From Trachelipus rathkii (Eukaryota; Arthropoda; Malacostraca; Isopoda; Trachelipodidae): a DNA stretch of 15,000 nt. The translations under genes and the position numbers were made by a program. Within the stretch, counting starts at the first letter, position 1, and each line of letters begins with the position of its first letter. Shown in pieces: positions 1 through 8,640 of this stretch. The notes under the pieces are model-generated. The model did not search any database. It was not told the origin of the DNA and saw only the letters and a program-made list of their open reading frames with translations. The stretch lies in assembly GCA_015478945.1 (NCBI GenBank), contig JABUQX010004799.1, positions 27,501 through 42,500 of the forward strand, in the 5' to 3' direction.

Positions 1-149
1 GAAAATTGAAATTAATATTAAAATTAATTTAACCTCTACACTTTATATTATTAACAGAGATGATACTTAATAAATTTTTTAGTCATAGAAAAATTTCGGC
101 GGGAGCCATGGGCCCCTATGGCCCCCCGGATATTACGACACTGTATAAT
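1..149. other. AT-rich flank with a GC-rich palindromic patch
   Basis: The first 95 bases are A+T-rich single-copy-looking sequence. Positions 98-128 are abruptly GC-rich and include a self-complementary patch: GCCAT at 105-109 pairs with ATGGC at 118-122 around GGGCCC (110-115). An ATG-initiated frame runs from 60 into the CT tract, but its product is mostly Leu-Ser repeat and has no coding signature. No gene is called. Confidence 0.6.
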
Positions 150-183
150 ACCTCTCTCTCATCTCTCTCTTTCTCTCTCTCTC

Positions 184-232
<49 letters not shown>
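150..232. repeat. (CT)n microsatellite
   Basis: A CT dinucleotide tract with a few interruptions (CAT, TTT, CTTCT) in its first half and an uninterrupted run from about 187 to 226. It passes directly into the TA array that follows, making a compound CT/TA microsatellite. Confidence 0.97.
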
Positions 233-233
<1 letters not shown>

Positions 234-737
234 ATGTATATAAATATATATATATAGTATATATATATATATATATATATAATTATACATAAATATATAT
301 AATTAAATAATATAATATTATATAATATATATATATAATATAAATAATATAATAATGTACATAATATATAATATATTATATATATACATAATATATATAT
401 AATTATATAATATATATATATAATAATAATATATTTATATTATATAGATTTATATATATAATATTAATATATATATATAATATAATATATAATATATAAT
501 ATATATATATTATATATATATATTATTATATATATATTTAAATATATATACCTATAATATATATATATATATAATATATATATAACTAATATATATATAT
601 ATAGTATAATATATATATATATATATATGATTATATTATATATTAATATAATAAATACCATGAATATTATTATATATATATATATAATATATATAGTATA
701 TATTAATATATATATATATATAATTATTATATATAAT

Positions 738-776
<39 letters not shown>

Positions 777-1402
777 TATATATATAATATATATATATAT
801 CAAATATATATATATAATAATATATATAAAGATATATAATATAATATATAAATATTATATATATATATTAATAAATAATATTATATATATATTATATAAA
901 CGTATATAATATATATAACTTATAATATTATTATAATTAGTATTATATATATATATATTATATATATATAGATATATATTATATATATATATATAATTTA
1001 TAGTATAATATATATATTTATATATATTATATAAATATATATTATATATATTATTATTTATTATATTATAATATATATATATATATATATATAAAACTTT
1101 ATAAATATAATAATATATAATAATATATCTATACGATATATATATATATATATTATTATATATATACGTATATTATATATATAATATATATATAAACTTG
1201 TATTATAATAATATATATATATATATATATATATAACTATATTATATAATATATTATATACATTATAATATATATAAATATATATATATATATTATATAT
1301 ATGATAATATATATATATTTATATATATATATATATAATATAATTATATATATATATATATATATAATATATATATATATATTATATTATATATATATAA
1401 TT
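233..1402. repeat. Long degenerate TA dinucleotide array
   Basis: About 1.17 kb composed almost only of A and T in alternating TA order. The alternation is broken mainly by AA or TT phase slips and only occasionally by a G or C (for example near 541-560, 900 and 1135). Open frames inside it translate to Tyr/Ile repeats and are not genes. Many sub-stretches are self-complementary and could extrude as hairpins. Confidence 0.97.
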
Positions 1403-1932
1403 AATAAGAAAATATGCCGAAAGAGAATTAAATTTACAATACCGTATAATAAAAACGGTATTTACATTTTATTAAAATAATATAATTTTATTTAAATGTT
1501 CCTTAATTTAAAATTGCGGCACAAAATAATGTGGAAACGGAAAGTACTTCTTAATGAAGGAATCTTACCAGCAGAAAGGTGAATCTGATCTCGCCGAAGA
1601 ACCCTTTCTTGAATCTTTTAGTAAATCAAGGCAACACTCTTCGCCCGAAATCTATCCACGTAAATCTCCTTGACTCATTCCTCCCTTCGGTAGATTTTTG
1701 CCACAATCCTTCCATAATGAGAAGCACGAAGGAAGGAAGAAGAGTCTGAAGAGGAACTGGGTGAGGGGGGAAGTGAGAGGGAAGAGAGATTACGGACCCA
1801 CCTTTTTTGCCTTTTACTGGAATAAAGCCCAACTTTCTTACTGATAAAACAAATTAAATAAAAAATATTTTGATAATATTATCAGTATTGATTCTTTTAG
1901 TAAAAGGAAAGCTTGTTATATTATATGAGAAT
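1403..1932. other. Ordinary-composition island between TA arrays
   Basis: About 530 bp of non-repetitive sequence. It contains an inverted repeat, AATACCGT at 1438-1445 against ACGGTATT at 1455-1462, with a 9-nt spacer. On the plus strand one reading frame stays open from 1530 to 1841 except for a single TGA at 1671-1673. The first part, from ATG 1554, encodes 39 residues of mixed, non-repetitive composition (MKESYQQKGE at its start). The part after the TGA is Arg/Lys-rich and ends at TGA 1842. A minus-strand frame (1626-1832, 68 codons) overlaps it. I recognise neither product; this could be a decayed gene or mobile-element remnant, or chance. Confidence 0.4.
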
Positions 1933-2108
1933 AACGTTTATTGAATGTTATTAAAAATAAATTAGTATATAATAATTATAATATTATAATAATATATATG
2001 ATATTATTATATAGTATATATATATATTATTATATATATTTATATAGATATTATGATATTATATATTATACATTATATAATATATATATATTTAATAGAT
2101 ATATAATA

Positions 2109-2146
<38 letters not shown>

Positions 2147-2323
2147 CTATATAAATAATATATAATTATATAATATATAATTATAGTAATATATATATAT
2201 ATATATTCTATATATGATATATATACTAAATATAATATAATAATTTATATATATATATATTTACTAATATATCATAATATAATATGTATATATTATAAGA
2301 ATATTATATATATATTATTATAG
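1933..2323. repeat. Degenerate TA dinucleotide array
   Basis: Alternating TA sequence with frequent AA/TT slips and a few isolated G or C bases, for example around 2045-2060. It starts less cleanly than the first array, grading out of A+T-rich sequence near 1933-1980. Confidence 0.95.
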
Positions 2324-2964
2324 CTTAATAAGTCAGAGGGCTACGAATAGTTCACCAGAGTTCTAGAAAAGCAGTCCTCTTCATAGCAAATGGTCGAAAT
2401 GTCCAATTAAACTTAGCTATGAAGGTGTAAAATTCGCGAAAGTGTGAAATTGAAGAAATGAAGAAAGTCCAGGCTTTACCAGGTAATATATGAAAGAAAT
2501 GATATTTGCGGTTAATAAAGTCTGGGAACCATAAAACTGCGGGCATAGAACCTGATGAGAGACGTGTGAAAATAAAAGTAATATAAGCTCTTTTCAAAGA
2601 AAGGAAGATATTGTGACTGTGGAGTTTTCAGAAAAAGAACAAGTTTTCGTTTGAACAGCCATGGAAGTTAATAAAAGGAGACTTGATGCAATGTTTGTTG
2701 AATATAGGATGAATATTGGAGAAGAGCGGAGAGAGAGAGAGAGAGAATGAAGAGATGAGATGAGAAGAGAAGAGAGAGAAGATGAGAGAGAGAGAGAAGA
2801 GAGGATAAGAGGAGAGGAGAGAGAGAATGTTAATGAGAAATGGAAAATATAAGTCGCGAAAAATCGATAGACTCGACTTTACAAGGAGAGCAGCTATGAG
2901 TAGAACCATATCCCAATATGTGATGCATTGCTCCATACAAGGCGGCGCACAACACTAAAATATT
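2324..2964. other. Island of ordinary sequence containing a GA tract
   Basis: Non-repetitive sequence apart from the GA tract annotated separately. Two minus-strand open frames lie here (2352-2597, 81 codons; 2628-2936, 102 codons). The second is largely a translation of the GA tract read as CT, and neither resembles a family I know. On the plus strand a 29-residue frame starts at ATG 2661 in a good initiation context (GCC before, G after) and runs into the GA tract, stopping at 2748; only its first ~20 residues are non-repetitive. No gene is supported. Confidence 0.45.
2727..2825. repeat. Imperfect (GA)n tract
   Basis: An almost purely purine plus strand made of GAGAGA runs broken by single A, T or G changes (GATGAGA, GAAGA, GGAGAGG). 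It is a polypurine/polypyrimidine mirror-type tract of about 100 bp. Confidence 0.93.
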
Positions 2965-3092
2965 GAAGCAAGCAACTTATATTATAAATATATATATATT
3001 ATTATTAGTATTATAATTATAATAATATTATATATATATATTATTTATATATATATATAATATTAAATATATATTATATATATATATAATAC
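2965..3092. repeat. TA dinucleotide array
   Basis: A short alternating TA array with AA/TT slips. It abuts the 3' end of the minus-strand LINE fragment that begins at about 3093. Confidence 0.93.
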
Positions 3093-3111
3093 ACATCATC
3101 TATCTACCTCC

Positions 3112-3128
3112 TATCCCAGATTGGGATA
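3112..3128 (-). other. Stem-loop at the LINE 3' end
   Basis: TATCCCA (3112-3118) and TGGGATA (3122-3128) are perfect reverse complements around a 3-nt loop. On the minus strand the hairpin sits about 20 bases before the element's end, where several LINE clades carry a structure used by their reverse transcriptase to recognise the RNA. The function here is inferred from position. Confidence 0.6.
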
Positions 3129-3358
3129 AGGTGAGGGGCGTAGCATTGAACCCCCGGAACAGAAAGAAGTAGATAATTAACATTGACGCAAATCGAAAAG
3201 AAAGCCCCCCTTTAGAACTCGGCTCGCAGTCAGAAAAATACACCCTAAGGTTTCACGAGACTGCGACGGACCCTCACTGTTGTGTCTAGCCAATGTGGGG
3301 TTAATCCCCTGGGCAAAAGCCACAATCATACCCACATACAAACAAGACATTCACTCCT

Positions 3359-3645
3359 TTATGCACCTATTCTTCCCAATCCTCTGCCAAATATCATTCC
3401 TCCCCGTTCAGGCAGGTCCATTTTAACGTGTTTAATCCAATTTTTTTTCGAATCTCTCAGCCGGTCCGATTCCACGAACACACTCACCACTCTACATCGC
3501 TTGACCAACCGACTATCAACCAATGTTTCTTTCCATATGAGCAAAACCATTTCAAATATACTCTCGCTTATTCTCTCATATATGCATATCATTCACACCA
3601 CACAACCCTAATGTGTTCATTCCTTATTTTATCAATTCTTCTCAC
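3359..3645 (-). pseudogene. Broken reverse-transcriptase C-terminus (RTE-like ORF remnant)
   Basis: The coding remnant within the LINE fragment. At least two reading frames are needed. The RIRNEHIR block and the MRE/KWF block lie in a frame interrupted by stops (one just after WCE, one just after MRE). The NWIKHVKMDL block lies in an open minus-strand frame of 77 codons (3592-3359) that ends at the TGA/TAA region where the ORF would be expected to finish. The region downstream of the polymerase domain is represented; the polymerase catalytic motifs and the endonuclease domain are absent from the window. The stops and frame switch show decay, though single-base assembly errors could account for one of them. 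Confidence 0.72.
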
Positions 3646-3744
3646 ACCTATCACAAGCTCATAAGATTGTCCATCTGAGCACATTTTACCCCAGATCTGT
3701 ACTCTCTTATCCTAAGGCCGTATGTTTCATTTACGAAGATATTT

Positions 3745-3763
3745 ACATTATATATATAATATA

Positions 3764-3795
<32 letters not shown>

Positions 3796-4086
3796 CTATA
3801 TATATATAATTATATATACATATATATAATTTATATATATACATATATATATAAGATTATATATATATTAATATATATATAGTTATATAATATTAGTATT
3901 AGTATTATATACTGATGTTAATATATATATATTGATAATATATATAATAATAATATATTATTAATATATATATATAATAAAATACATAGTATATATATAA
4001 TATAATATATAGTATATATTATATATATATATATAGATAATATAATATAGTATAAATTAATATAATTATAATAAGTATATATAAAT
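3745..4086. repeat. Degenerate TA dinucleotide array
   Basis: Alternating TA sequence lying exactly between the 5' side of the RTE-like fragment and the 5' side of the jockey-like fragment. Occasional G or C bases interrupt it (for example near 3910). Confidence 0.94.
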
Positions 4087-4764
4087 TAGAAGGTCCTATA
4101 TTTCGCCCCTGTTTGGAATACTGTTCCCACATTGGGGTGGATCCGGTTCCACCCTCCTTTTGGATAAGGTTGAAGCTAAGGCTAAGAGGCTTTATGTAAA
4201 CTGTCCCATTCTACTCTCTGACTCTCTTGACACTCTTTCTCTTGCGTCGTGACGTAGGTGCCCTTATTCTCTTTCTAATAGGTTATTACAACGGCAGTGC
4301 TCTGCGGAGAATGTAGAACCTCTCGCATCCTCCACCACTTGCAACGATCGCACCTACGTAAACACAAAGGAGGTGCACTTGTCTCTCATGAAAATTGTGT
4401 GAATACTGGAGTACTCAAGGACACTCGTTATGGACCCTCATTGCTTTCCAGGCCACAAATCTAGTTATTGTGGAAACTCCTTGCTCCTTCTTTTATTTTC
4501 CACCGCATAATTTAAAAATCTTCCGCTATTTAAGTCCCGCGTCTGCGCCCCCTGGAGGGATTTGCAGTGAGGCTAAGGCGTCAAGGGTGTTAAATACTTT
4601 CCATTTAATTATAAATTTTATTTTTATATTGTAATTTTGTTATTATTATTTATATTTTAATTTTTACCTTAATAATTGTTATTTTATTTATTGCCCCCTC
4701 CTTTTGAAAAGGGCATTGCCCATGAGTGGTGGTGGTGGGATAATCATCTAAAAAAAAAATAAAA
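4087..4764 (+). mobile_element. 5'-truncated, decayed jockey-like LINE with A-rich tail
   Basis: The island encodes, in broken frames, the C-terminal part of a jockey-superfamily reverse transcriptase. It is followed by an AT-rich 3' region and a terminal A run (ten A from 4750, then T and AAAA to 4764). Jockey-type elements typically end in poly(A) and are 5' truncated, as here, where the left edge abuts a TA array. The 3' region holds a small perfect hairpin, CCTTTT/AAAAGG around one G (4700-4712). The coding details are given in the pseudogene entry. Together with the minus-strand RTE-like fragment upstream, this shows at least two unrelated LINE lineages landed in the same AT-rich neighbourhood. 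Confidence 0.85.
4098..4545 (+). pseudogene. Jockey-like reverse-transcriptase C-terminus, frameshifted
   Basis: RPCLEYCSHI is read at 4104-4133, the family's RPxLEYCSHxWGG block. One base is lost, so W-G-G-S continues in another frame from 4133, giving GGSGSTLLLDKVEAKAKRL (from 4136). The frame changes again to RRDVGALILF (4245-4274) and YYNG (4284-4295), matching the LSxRRxVxxLxLFYRYYxG block. RILHHLQRSHLRKH follows in a third frame (from 4324), running to TAG at 4462. A last frame around 4480-4530 gives a NLKIFR-like end that matches the family's N-x-x-x-FR tail. At least three frame switches are therefore needed. The catalytic YxDD region and endonuclease are not present. The order and identity of the blocks make the assignment strong; the copy is certainly non-functional as written. 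Confidence 0.85.
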
Positions 4765-4766
4765 TA

Positions 4767-5203
4767 TATTAATATTATATGATTAATATAATATATATAT
4801 ATTTATATATATTATTAAATATATATATAGATAGTTATATATTGAATATAATTTTATATATATAATATTATATAATAATATATATTAATATATAATTAAT
4901 ACTATTATATAAATATATAATTATATAGATATATATATGAATATTATAGTAGTATATATATATAATATATAGATAGTATAATATATATATATATATATTA
5001 TATTATAAAATATTTATATTATACATATATAATATATATATATGAATATTATATATATAGTATATAGATATATATATTACCAGTAATATATATAATAATA
5101 AATAATATGATATATTATATTAATATATATAATATATTATATTATAATAGTATAATAATATAAAAGAATTATATATATAAATATATATAATATATATAAT
5201 CAA
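4767..5203. repeat. Degenerate TA dinucleotide array
   Basis: Begins directly after the A-rich LINE tail and continues as alternating TA with slips. A few isolated GC bases occur (for example near 5080). Confidence 0.94.
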
Positions 5204-5575
5204 ATTTTAAAGTAATTTTAACTTAGTTTGTTTACCTAAAAATAGAAACACCAATAGTGGTGCGAAATTTATGAATATTGAAAAATAGTCTTCAATTACA
5301 ATTAAAAATATTTAAACAAAGCCAAGGTAGAAATTGCCTAATTTTTTATGATTGTGATAAAATTAATTTATTTAATAGGATATTATTAATATTATGTAAT
5401 CAAGAATAGATTGTGATAAATAAAATATATACCAAAATTAAGACAAGTCCTATGTTTCCAACTAACCAAATAAATCAATTGAGAATAGATTAAAAAGCAA
5501 GCAAGGCATCTAAACATATCAAATGTTAACCCAATTTAGAAGTATGAAATTTTCTACTAGGGAAGGTCTGATATA
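5204..5575. other. A+T-rich non-repetitive stretch
   Basis: About 370 bp with no supported gene. A 12-bp direct repeat, GATTGTGATAAA, occurs at 5350-5361 and 5409-5420. A small hairpin CACCA/TGGTG around ATAG lies near 5249-5262. Nothing else stands out. Confidence 0.55.
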
Positions 5576-5897
5576 TTTAATATTATTATTATTTTATTAT
5601 TATTATTTCATTATATTATTAATTATTTATTTATATTATTATTATTATTATTATTATGTATATATTTTATTATTATTATTATATTATTATTATTATTATT
5701 ATTTATTATTTATTATATTTATTATTATTATTAATTGATTATATTAATGATGTAATTATTATTATACTTATAAATTAATAATAATAATTAATAATATTAT
5801 TATTCATTATTATTATATTATATATAATATATTAATTATGAATAATTAATAAGTTATTATTAGTTATATTATTATAAATATTATTATTTATTAATTT
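5576..5897. repeat. (ATT)n-rich trinucleotide microsatellite
   Basis: Dominated by TTA/ATT units, pure for several units at a time (for example 5634-5655 and 5666-5700) and broken by single-base slips. The plus-strand open frame here encodes only Tyr/Ile/Leu repeats and is not a gene. Confidence 0.93.
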
Positions 5898-6011
5898 AAC
5901 TCTCTCCCCCTCCGCTCCTTCTACCATGTCTCCCTGCCTCCTCCTGTCGTCTTCACTCCATCTGTTCCACATCACTTCTCCATCTCGATCTTCTACATCG
6001 CCACTCTTCAT
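5832..6011 (-). other. C/T-rich island with a short coding-like frame
   Basis: Positions 5900-6012 are a sharply bounded, much more GC-rich island inside the ATT domain. On the minus strand ATG at 6011 opens a 59-codon frame ending at TAA 5832. Its first 38 codons lie in the island and encode an acidic, Arg/Trp-containing peptide (MKSGDVEDRDGEVMWNRW at the start); the remainder is Asn/Ile repeat from ATT units. I recognise no family. It could be an exon or mobile-element scrap caught between microsatellites, or an accident of a stop-poor pyrimidine-rich strand. Confidence 0.25.
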
Positions 6012-6012
6012 A

Positions 6013-6415
6013 AATTATTATTATTAAATTATTTTATTATTTTTTATTATTACTTATTATATGTTTATTATTATTATTATATAATTATGTGAATTATTAT
6101 TATTATTAATTATTATTGATATTATATGATTATTATATATTATTATTATATTATTATATAATTAGATTAATTATTATTATTTAATATCTATAATTATTAA
6201 TTTATGATCTATATTTTGTGGATTTATAATATTTTTAATATTAATTTAATTATTATTATGTAATATTATTAATTATTATGTAATTATTATTATATTATTA
6301 TTATATTGTATTATATTATTATTATTATTATTATTAATAAGTATTATTAATATTATTTATTATTATTATTATTATAATATATTATAAAATTTTATAAATT
6401 AACTAAAATTAATTA
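6013..6415. repeat. (ATT)n-rich trinucleotide microsatellite
   Basis: Continuation of the ATT/TTA-dominated sequence on the far side of the C/T-rich island. Cleaner runs occur near 6060-6080 and 6310-6375, with less ordered A+T sequence between. Confidence 0.92.
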
Positions 6416-6665
6416 ATTATATTTCGGGTCTCAAGAAGGAAACAAACACTACATGTGATGCAAATTAGAATAAAAAAGAAACCATTCAGTACTGGAGAGG
6501 AGGAACAATTACTCTGTTAGATATAATAAAATTAGGAAATATATGAAATGAACTAAAAATATTGGAAATACGAATATGTAAATAATTGTAGTATTAAGAT
6601 AAATTAGTTTTCTGATTCTGGACTCTGATTATTGTATAGTATTTTTATTATATCGTATTTATGAT
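6416..6665. other. Non-repetitive A+T-rich stretch, nothing recognised
   Basis: About 250 bp of mixed sequence between two ATT domains. No open frame of useful length, no RNA gene and no clear repeat were seen. Confidence 0.5.
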
Positions 6666-6965
6666 TTTTATTTATTATTATTATTAGTTATTATTTAATT
6701 TATATATTATATATGTGATTATTATTATTAGTTATTATTATTGATTATTATTATATTCTAATTAATATTATTATTATTAGATTATTATTAAAAATGATTA
6801 TTATTAGATTATTATTATTATATATTATTATTATTATATATTATTAATTATTAATATATCATATTTATTAGATTATTGAGTGAGTAAAGATAGTAGTAAG
6901 TAGTAGTTAGTGAGTAGTAGTAGTATTATTATTATTTTATTATTATATTCATTATTATTATGATA
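6666..6965. repeat. (ATT)n microsatellite with a (TAG)n variant patch
   Basis: TTA-dominated repeats. At about 6875-6925 the unit changes to AGT/TAG (GTAGTAAGTAGTAGTTAGTG), then returns to ATT, suggesting a point-mutated unit that was itself amplified. Confidence 0.9.
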
Positions 6966-7184
6966 ATAAAATTTTTGTTCCTCATTACCGTAATGTAGTA
7001 CTTTATGCTCCCCAGTCACGCTATTTTTACAACTTTTCAAGCTTCTGATTTTTTAATTCATTATATATTTATCAATTTCAATCTAAATTATTATTATTAT
7101 TCTCTTTCGCTGCCATTTTAATTATGTTTGTAAATGTTCCTTTCTCCTATCTAAGCAAAAGTCGCCATTAGGAATTGCCTCTTG
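6966..7184. other. Non-repetitive stretch before a pyrimidine tract
   Basis: Mixed sequence with a short (ATT)5 run near 7087-7101. On the minus strand an ATG at 7116 opens a 12-codon frame running through the ATT units. No gene is supported. Confidence 0.45.
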
Positions 7185-7333
7185 TCCTGCTTTTCTTTCC
7201 TTGCGTTTTTACTTTTCTTGTTTTTTCTTGTATCTTTCTTGCTTTTCTTTTCTTTTTTCTTTCTTTTACTTCTTTTTTATTTACTTTTTTTCTATATTTC
7301 GTCTTGCTTTCTTTCCTTGTTTCCTTTTTTTCA
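7185..7333. repeat. Pyrimidine-rich low-complexity tract
   Basis: The plus strand is dominated by TTTTCTT-type runs with only scattered purines. It is polypurine on the minus strand, immediately downstream of the minus-strand coding-like segment that ends at 7347. Confidence 0.85.
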
Positions 7334-7346
7334 CTATTGATTTAAG

Positions 7347-7555
7347 TTAGATTTTTATTCTCCGTTTCTCTTCAGTCTCGCTCGCTAACTGCTCGTGTTG
7401 CGGTATTTGTGATAATCGTATCTCTTTAAGTAGCGTTTTCTCGTCTCTCACTTCCTTTTTCTGTAGCAATTCGTACACATTCATTGTCGAAAGTGCAGCT
7501 TGCTAGTTTCGTCCAATTCTTTGAATTCTTTATCGAAGTCTGTTTCATTCGCCAT
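7347..7555 (-). pseudogene. Short broken coding-like segment, unknown product
   Basis: Two minus-strand frames adjoin. The first starts at ATG 7555 in a good initiation context (G at -3, G at +4) and gives MANETDFDKEFKELDETSK before stopping at TGA 7481. The second is open through ATG 7484 to TAA 7347 and gives 45 residues from that ATG, beginning MNVYELLQKKEVRDEKTLL and continuing charged and Glu/Lys/Arg-rich. Start-to-stop length is 209 bp, one base short of 70 codons, so a single missing base between about 7484 and 7502 would join them. Both halves have soluble, helix-forming composition quite unlike the microsatellite translations around them. I do not recognise a family. It may be a 5' exon, a decayed gene or transposon ORF, or a real short gene with an assembly indel. 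No splice donor is evident after the second half. Confidence 0.4.
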
Positions 7556-7559
7556 TGCT

Positions 7560-7814
7560 GTTCTTAATCAAAATATTATAATATAAAATAAACAATATAA
7601 TATAAATATATAAAAAAAATATAAAATTAATATAATAGAATATATCAATATATAAGATAAATATAATAATATATATAATGTTTCTTCTTATATATAATAA
7701 ACAATATGCAAATAGAGAAGAATAAAGACTGTGAGGTAGGATTAAAGACGAGGCAGACTTAAAAGAACGCAAAAATAAATAAAAAAATATATAAAAAGTA
7801 AAAAGGCACATTAA
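7560..7814. other. A+T-rich spacer
   Basis: A-rich, loosely TA-like sequence between the coding-like segment and the polypurine tract. The overlapping minus-strand frame (7545-7811) is a Tyr/Phe/Ile-rich translation of low-complexity sequence and is not credited as a gene. Confidence 0.6.
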
Positions 7815-8640
7815 TAAAGAAAAGATTTCAAAATGTCAGACAGAAAGAGAGAAAAAAAAAAAAAAAAAAAAAAGAAAGAAGAAAAGAGAATAGCAAAAAA
7901 AAAATAACAAAAAAACAACAAAAAAAAATGAAGAAGAACGAATAAAGAAAAAACGCCCTCAAAACAAAACAAAGGAAAAAAAAAAAAAAAAAAGAATAAA
8001 TAAGAATAAGAAGAGATGAGAAAGAAATTATTAAACAAAGAGAAAGAAAGAAAGAAGAAAGAAAGAAGAGAAGAAAGATTGAAAAATAAAATGACGAGTG
8101 ATTAGATAAGCTAATATATAGCACGACATAAGACCGATAGTAGAAGAATGAAGAGAAATAAAAGGGAAAGGGAAGACGAAGGAAGACGAGAGAACTGAAG
8201 AAAAAAAAGAGAGCAAGAAAATGAGACCACAAGTAAAAAAAGAATAACGAGAAGAAAAATGAGAAAACAAAAGGAGAAAATGGTACGAAAAAACAAGAAA
8301 ACAAGAGAGCAGGAGAACGAAAAAAAGAAATGAAAAAGATAAAAAAAATGGTAACGTAAAGATAAGAAGGGGTGGTAAACATAACAGAAAACTTAAAACG
8401 GGTCAGTGTGTGATAGCAAAAAAGAGAGAGAGAATGATTAGAGAAGATGAGAGAGATATAGAGAAGATGAGAGAAGCTGGAATAGAAAGAGAAAGAAAGA
8501 TGGAGAAGAGAGAAGAGAGAGAGAGAGAGAGAGAAGAGGAGAGAGAGAGAGAGCGAAAAGAAAAGAAAAAGTTAACAAAAGAGATCAACAAACACGAGAG
8601 AGAGAGAGAGAGGAGTTAATAAAAAGTGAGGTGAAAAAAC
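7815..8640. repeat. Long polypurine (A/GA-rich) tract
   Basis: About 830 bp in which the plus strand is mostly A and G. Sub-blocks are long A runs (7854-7873, 7976-7993), GAAA/GAAAG arrays (8040-8080), A-rich mixed purines (8100-8400) and GAGA runs (8424-8434, 8516-8552, 8596-8613). Several minus-strand frames across it (Phe/Ser/Leu-rich, up to 184 codons) and a plus-strand Glu/Arg frame (8410-8619) are artefacts of composition. Such tracts can adopt triplex (H-DNA) structures; no other role can be read from it. Confidence 0.88.

Larger units (their letters stand above)
3093..3744 (-). mobile_element. 3' end of a degenerate RTE-like non-LTR retrotransposon
   Basis: Read on the minus strand, this island has the order expected for the end of a LINE: the last part of the reverse-transcriptase ORF (about 3645 down to 3359), a non-coding 3' region (about 3358-3129), a stem-loop (3128-3112) and a short GATA-like tail (about 3110-3093). 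The coding part shows motifs of the C-terminal region of RTE-type endonuclease/reverse transcriptases. VRRIDKIRNEHI (3645-3610) is followed by a segment containing MRE and KWF (3579-3542) and then by SKKNWIKHVKMDL (about 3453-3415). These correspond to the family's RIRNExIR, MRExRLRWFGH and RPKKTW..v..Dl blocks, in the right order and spacing. The copy is 5' truncated and carries stops, so it is inactive. Clade assignment to RTE is inference from these blocks and the short-repeat tail. Both ends abut TA arrays. Confidence 0.78.

Noticed and set aside
2661..2750. 29-codon plus-strand frame with good start context
   Set aside because: Too short, it runs into the GA repeat, and nothing supports transcription.
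2628..2936. 102-codon minus-strand frame
   Set aside because: Most of it is the GA tract read as CT; the remaining N-terminal part matches nothing I recognise.
3120..3260. Possible tRNA-like B box (GGTTCAATGCT on the minus strand), hinting at a SINE
   Set aside because: The match to the B box is partial, no convincing A box or cloverleaf is present, and the region is better explained as the 3' part of the LINE fragment.
7811..8382. Phe/Ser/Leu-rich minus-strand frames resembling membrane proteins
   Set aside because: They are translations of a polypyrimidine strand. Overlapping frames in the same strand are equally open, which indicates composition and not selection.
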